16,480 nt of DNA. It comes from an uncultured Rhodanobacteraceae bacterium (GTDB lineage Bacteria; Pseudomonadota; Gammaproteobacteria; Xanthomonadales; SZUA-5). A program made the translations under genes and the position numbers. The notes under the pieces are model-generated. The model made no database searches, was not told the origin of the DNA, and saw only the letters and a program-made list of their open reading frames with translations. Each line of letters starts with the position of its first letter. Positions within the stretch are counted from its first letter, which is position 1. This document shows positions 14,447 through 16,480 of this stretch, piece by piece. Where the stretch lies: the NCBI GenBank assembly GCA_937928755.1, contig CALEZI010000111.1:1-16480 (forward strand), read 5' to 3'.

Positions 14447-14526
14447 GTCGGAGCTGGCTTTTGTGGGAGCTGGCTTTTGTGGGAGCTGGCTTTTGTGGGA
14501 GCTGGCTTTTGTGGGAGCTGGCTTTT
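14447..14526. repeat. Tandem array, five units of 16 bp
   Basis: Five head-to-tail copies of GTGGGAGCTGGCTTTT run from 14447 to 14526; the first has one change (GTCGG). The unit resembles the first 14 bases of family B (GTGGGAGCGGGTTT) with two substitutions, and the array runs straight into a complete family B unit at 14527. A single related copy on the other strand (AAAACCAGCTCC, 14590-14601) closes the block. As 16 is not a multiple of 3, all forward frames read it, giving WELAFVGAGFCG-like shadow peptides. Confidence 0.95.
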
Positions 14527-14588
14527 GTGGGAGCGGGTTTATCCCGCGATCTGGCTGCCAAAAGCTCGCGGGATAAACCCGCTCCCAC
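14527..14588. repeat. Family B REP-like doublet between convergent amgK and crcB
   Basis: Forward unit 14527-14549 and reverse unit 14566-14588 are perfect inverted copies of 23 nt separated by 16 nt. Together with the tandem array and the flanking reverse copy, the block 14447-14601 can form one extended hairpin. It fills the 195-bp gap between two convergent genes, where a bidirectional terminator would be expected; no other terminator is visible. Confidence 0.95.
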
Positions 14589-14615
14589 AAAAACCAGCTC
14601 CAACAGAAACAACGG

Positions 14616-14999
14616 CTACAGGAGCTTGCGGGCCAAGGCGAACGCAATCGCCGCCGCCACCAGCGACAGCAGCACATTGGCGAGCACGTAGACCACCGCG
14701 ATGCGCTCCTGCCCGCGCAGCCACAGCCCGAGCGCATCGAGGCTGAAGGCCGAGAAGGTGGTCAGTCCGCCGAGGAACCCCACCAGCACCAGCGCATGCA
14801 CGCTGGCCGTGTCGTGGCGCGCGCTGGCCCAGGCGAAGAAGGCGCCGGCGAGTGCGCAACCCACCATGTTTACGGTCAACGTCGCCCATGGCGCCGGCGC
14901 GCCGAGCAGGCGAACGATACCCTGCCCGACCCAGAAGCGCGTCAATGCACCTCCAGCTCCGCCGAGGGCGACCAGCAGACTGAGGGCGAGAAGGTTCAT
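14616..14999 (-). CDS. crcB: Fluoride channel CrcB/FluC
   Basis: CrcB/FluC is a small inner-membrane channel that works as a dual-topology dimer and lets cytoplasmic fluoride out. The 127 residues have four hydrophobic segments and the family signatures GGAGGALTRFW (13-23), TLTVNMVG (40-47, with the conserved Asn44) and GFLGGLTTFSAFSLD (74-88), which holds the Phe-box residues lining the pore. I chose the ATG at 14997-14999; an in-frame TTG at 15017 would add six residues upstream of the normal N-terminus. It is downstream of rarA on the same strand, a common proteobacterial order. No fluoride riboswitch is recognisable before it, so expression may be constitutive. Confidence 0.95.
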   Translation of the reverse strand: MNLLALSLLVALGGAGGALTRFWVGQGIVRLLGAPAPWATLTVNMVGCALAGAFFAWASARHDTASVHALVLVGFLGGLTTFSAFSLDALGLWLRGQERIAVVYVLANVLLSLVAAAIAFALARKLL

Positions 15000-15027
15000 C
15001 GGGCGGGGCACCGGCAAAGCCGACGCG

Positions 15028-15130
15028 CACGCCCGCCCCTGGAGGGCCGCGCGCCTGCGCGGCCGCTGTGCAACGATTCGACGCCAGGCGCAGTGGCGCA
15101 GGCGCGCCGCCCTGCAAAGGCAAGGGCGTG
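15028..15130. repeat. GC-rich imperfect inverted repeat between rarA and crcB
   Basis: Arms 15028-15060 and 15096-15130 pair at about 27 positions with a 2-nt bulge; the strongest blocks are CACGCCC at the outer end and GCGCGCCTGCGC at the inner end. The 35-nt loop is unique. It lies in the 175-bp gap between rarA and crcB, both minus strand, so it may separate their transcripts. High GC content makes chance pairing more likely here than for the other repeats. Confidence 0.5.
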
Positions 15131-15174
15131 CACCGCACTACCCGCTCCGCGCGCGCCGTAACCCTTGCCCCGCT

Positions 15175-16480
15175 TCATTTCCGCCCTCCCAAGGCTTCCC
15201 GGCGCCGCTGCCTGATCCACTCCAGTCGCTCCCTGATCTTGATCTCCAATCCGCGCTCGACCGGCTGGTACAGCACCTGCTCGCCGATTTCCTCGGGAAA
15301 ACCGCGTTGATCGAAGGCGATGCCCTGGTCGGCCTCGTGGTCGTACTGGTAACCCTTGCCGTAGCCCAGGCCCTTCATCAGTTTGGTCGGCGCGTTGCGC
15401 AGTTCCAGCGGCACCGGAAGGCTGCCGCCCGACTCGACCAGCGCGCGCGCTGCCTTGTGCGCCATGTAGGCGGCGTTGCTCTTCGGCGCCACGGCCAGGT
15501 ACAGCACCAGTTGCGCCAGCGCGACTTCACCCTCGGGCGAGCCGAGGCGCTCCCAGGTCTGCCAGGCGTCGATCGACATGGACAGCGCGCGCGGGTCGGC
15601 ATTGCCGATGTCCTCGCTGGCGAAACGCGTCAGCCGCCGCGCGAGGTAGGTGGGATCGCAGCCGCCATCGAGCATGCGGCAAAACCAGTACAGCGCGGCG
15701 TCGGCATTGGAACTGCGCAGCGTCTTGTGCAGCGCCGAGATCTGATCGTAAAAGGCTTCGCCGCCCTTGTCGAAGCGCCGGAAGCTCTCGCTGACCACGC
15801 TGCGCAGCAATTCGAAAGTGATCTCGCCGCCGTCGTCGATCTGGTCGGCAGCGATGTCGAGCAGGGTCAGCGCGCGGCGCACATCGCCATCGGCAACTTC
15901 GGCGAGGCGCTCCAGCGCGGCCGGTTCGGCGCTGAGTGAGCGCGCCCCCAGGCCGCGCTCGCGATCGCCGAGCGCGCGCCGCAGGGCGGCCAACAATTCG
16001 TCGGCAGACACGGGCTTGAGCACATGCACGCGACAGCGCGACAGCAGCGCCGAATTGACCTCGAATGAGGGATTCTCGGTGGTGGCACCGATCAAGGTTA
16101 TGGTGCCGTCCTCCACATGCGGCAGGAAGGCGTCCTGCTGCGCCTTGTTGAAACGGTGCACCTCGTCGACGAACAACACGCTGCGCTTGCCGAGATCGCG
16201 ATTGGACTTCGCCGCTGCGACTGCAGCGCGCACCTCGGCGACGCCACCGAGCACCGCCGACATTGCCATGAACTCGGCCTCGCCGGCATGCGCGCACAAG
16301 CGCGCCAGCGTGGTCTTGCCGCAACCCGGCGGGCCCCACAGGATCATCGAATACGGCCGACCGGCTTCGAGCGCCTTGCGCAACGGCTTGCCCGGCGCCA
16401 GCAAATGCCCCTGGCCGACGATCTCGTCGAGCGTGCGCGGCCGCATGCGCTCGGCGAGCGGGGCGGAAGGCGCGGCGGGG
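15175..16480 (-). CDS. rarA: Replication-associated recombination protein RarA (start beyond right edge)
   Basis: RarA (MgsA, Mgs1/WRNIP1 homologue) is a clamp-loader-like AAA+ ATPase that acts at stalled replication forks in the cytoplasm. Counting from the first in-window Met (16446), it has Walker A GPPGCGKTT (38-46), Walker B LFVDEVHRFNKAQQDAF (91-107), sensor 1 GATTENPSFE (120-129) and sensor 2 GDVRRAL (187-193). The C-terminal tetramerisation region follows with ASEDIGNADPRA, LAVAPKSNAAY and LRNAPTKLMKGLGYGKGYQY. That Met is probably not the start: the frame stays open to the window end and encodes APLAERMRPRTLDE, matching the E. coli N-terminal region (PLAARMRP). The true start should lie a few codons beyond the window. 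crcB follows it. Confidence 0.96.
   Translation of the reverse strand, partial: PAAPSAPLAERMRPRTLDEIVGQGHLLAPGKPLRKALEAGRPYSMILWGPPGCGKTTLARLCAHAGEAEFMAMSAVLGGVAEVRAAVAAAKSNRDLGKRSVLFVDEVHRFNKAQQDAFLPHVEDGTITLIGATTENPSFEVNSALLSRCRVHVLKPVSADELLAALRRALGDRERGLGARSLSAEPAALERLAEVADGDVRRALTLLDIAADQIDDGGEITFELLRSVVSESFRRFDKGGEAFYDQISALHKTLRSSNADAALYWFCRMLDGGCDPTYLARRLTRFASEDIGNADPRALSMSIDAWQTWERLGSPEGEVALAQLVLYLAVAPKSNAAYMAHKAARALVESGGSLPVPLELRNAPTKLMKGLGYGKGYQYDHEADQGIAFDQRGFPEEIGEQVLYQPVERGLEIKIRERLEWIRQRRREALGGRK

Noticed and set aside
14417..14746. Small proteins with WELAFVGAGFCG repeats in several frames
   Set aside because: They result from the 16-bp tandem repeat being open in all forward frames, not from coding selection.
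15000..15174. Fluoride (crcB) riboswitch upstream of crcB
   Set aside because: I looked for the conserved GGCGATGG and CTGATG-type segments on the minus strand and did not find them; only a GC-rich hairpin is present.

Overview
The window is high-GC, gene-dense gammaproteobacterial chromosome carrying housekeeping and envelope genes. Gene content and order (pcm-like, tolC and waaA adjacent; a PurC of about 294 residues; rarA next to crcB; lipid A genes) fit the Lysobacterales/Xanthomonadales best. That assignment is inferred from order and protein style, not from a search.

Layout, left to right. (1) 1-3488, minus strand: the 5' part of thiC behind a TPP riboswitch, and an exported S9 prolyl oligopeptidase. 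(2) 3828-7144, plus strand: an ABC-2 exporter operon made of a lipoprotein HlyD-type adaptor, one ATPase and one permease. (3) 7403-9464, plus strand: a divergent PCMT-family methyltransferase and a TolC-type outer-membrane channel, possibly the exit duct for the exporter upstream. (4) 9794-12388: two lipid A/LPS-core genes, waaA (minus) and an LpxL-type acyltransferase (plus), transcribed divergently. (5) 12421-14420, plus strand: purC and an AmgK-like sugar kinase. (6) 14616-16480, minus strand: the fluoride channel crcB and rarA. RarA runs off the right edge and thiC runs off the left edge.

The most striking feature lies between the genes. There are 13 genes and 12 gaps. The two short gaps (22 and 32 bp) are plain, and each of the ten gaps over 100 bp carries an inverted repeat. 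These belong to several unrelated sequence families. Family A has ten copies in three gaps: a GTGG head plus the hairpin GTCCAGAC-TT-GTCTGGAC, with compensatory base changes between copies. Family B (GTGGGAGC head, GCGGG/CCCGC stem) has three doublets in three gaps and resembles REP elements known from Pseudomonas. Both are often arranged as head-out inverted doublets of about 50-80 bp, the REPIN architecture mobilised by RAYT transposases. No RAYT gene is in the window. One family B doublet is preceded by five tandem copies of a 16-bp unit that looks like a truncated family B head.

I found no tRNA, rRNA, CRISPR array, complete insertion sequence, phage gene or obvious defence or biosynthetic cluster. 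The possibly undescribed system here is the repeat population, not a protein cassette.
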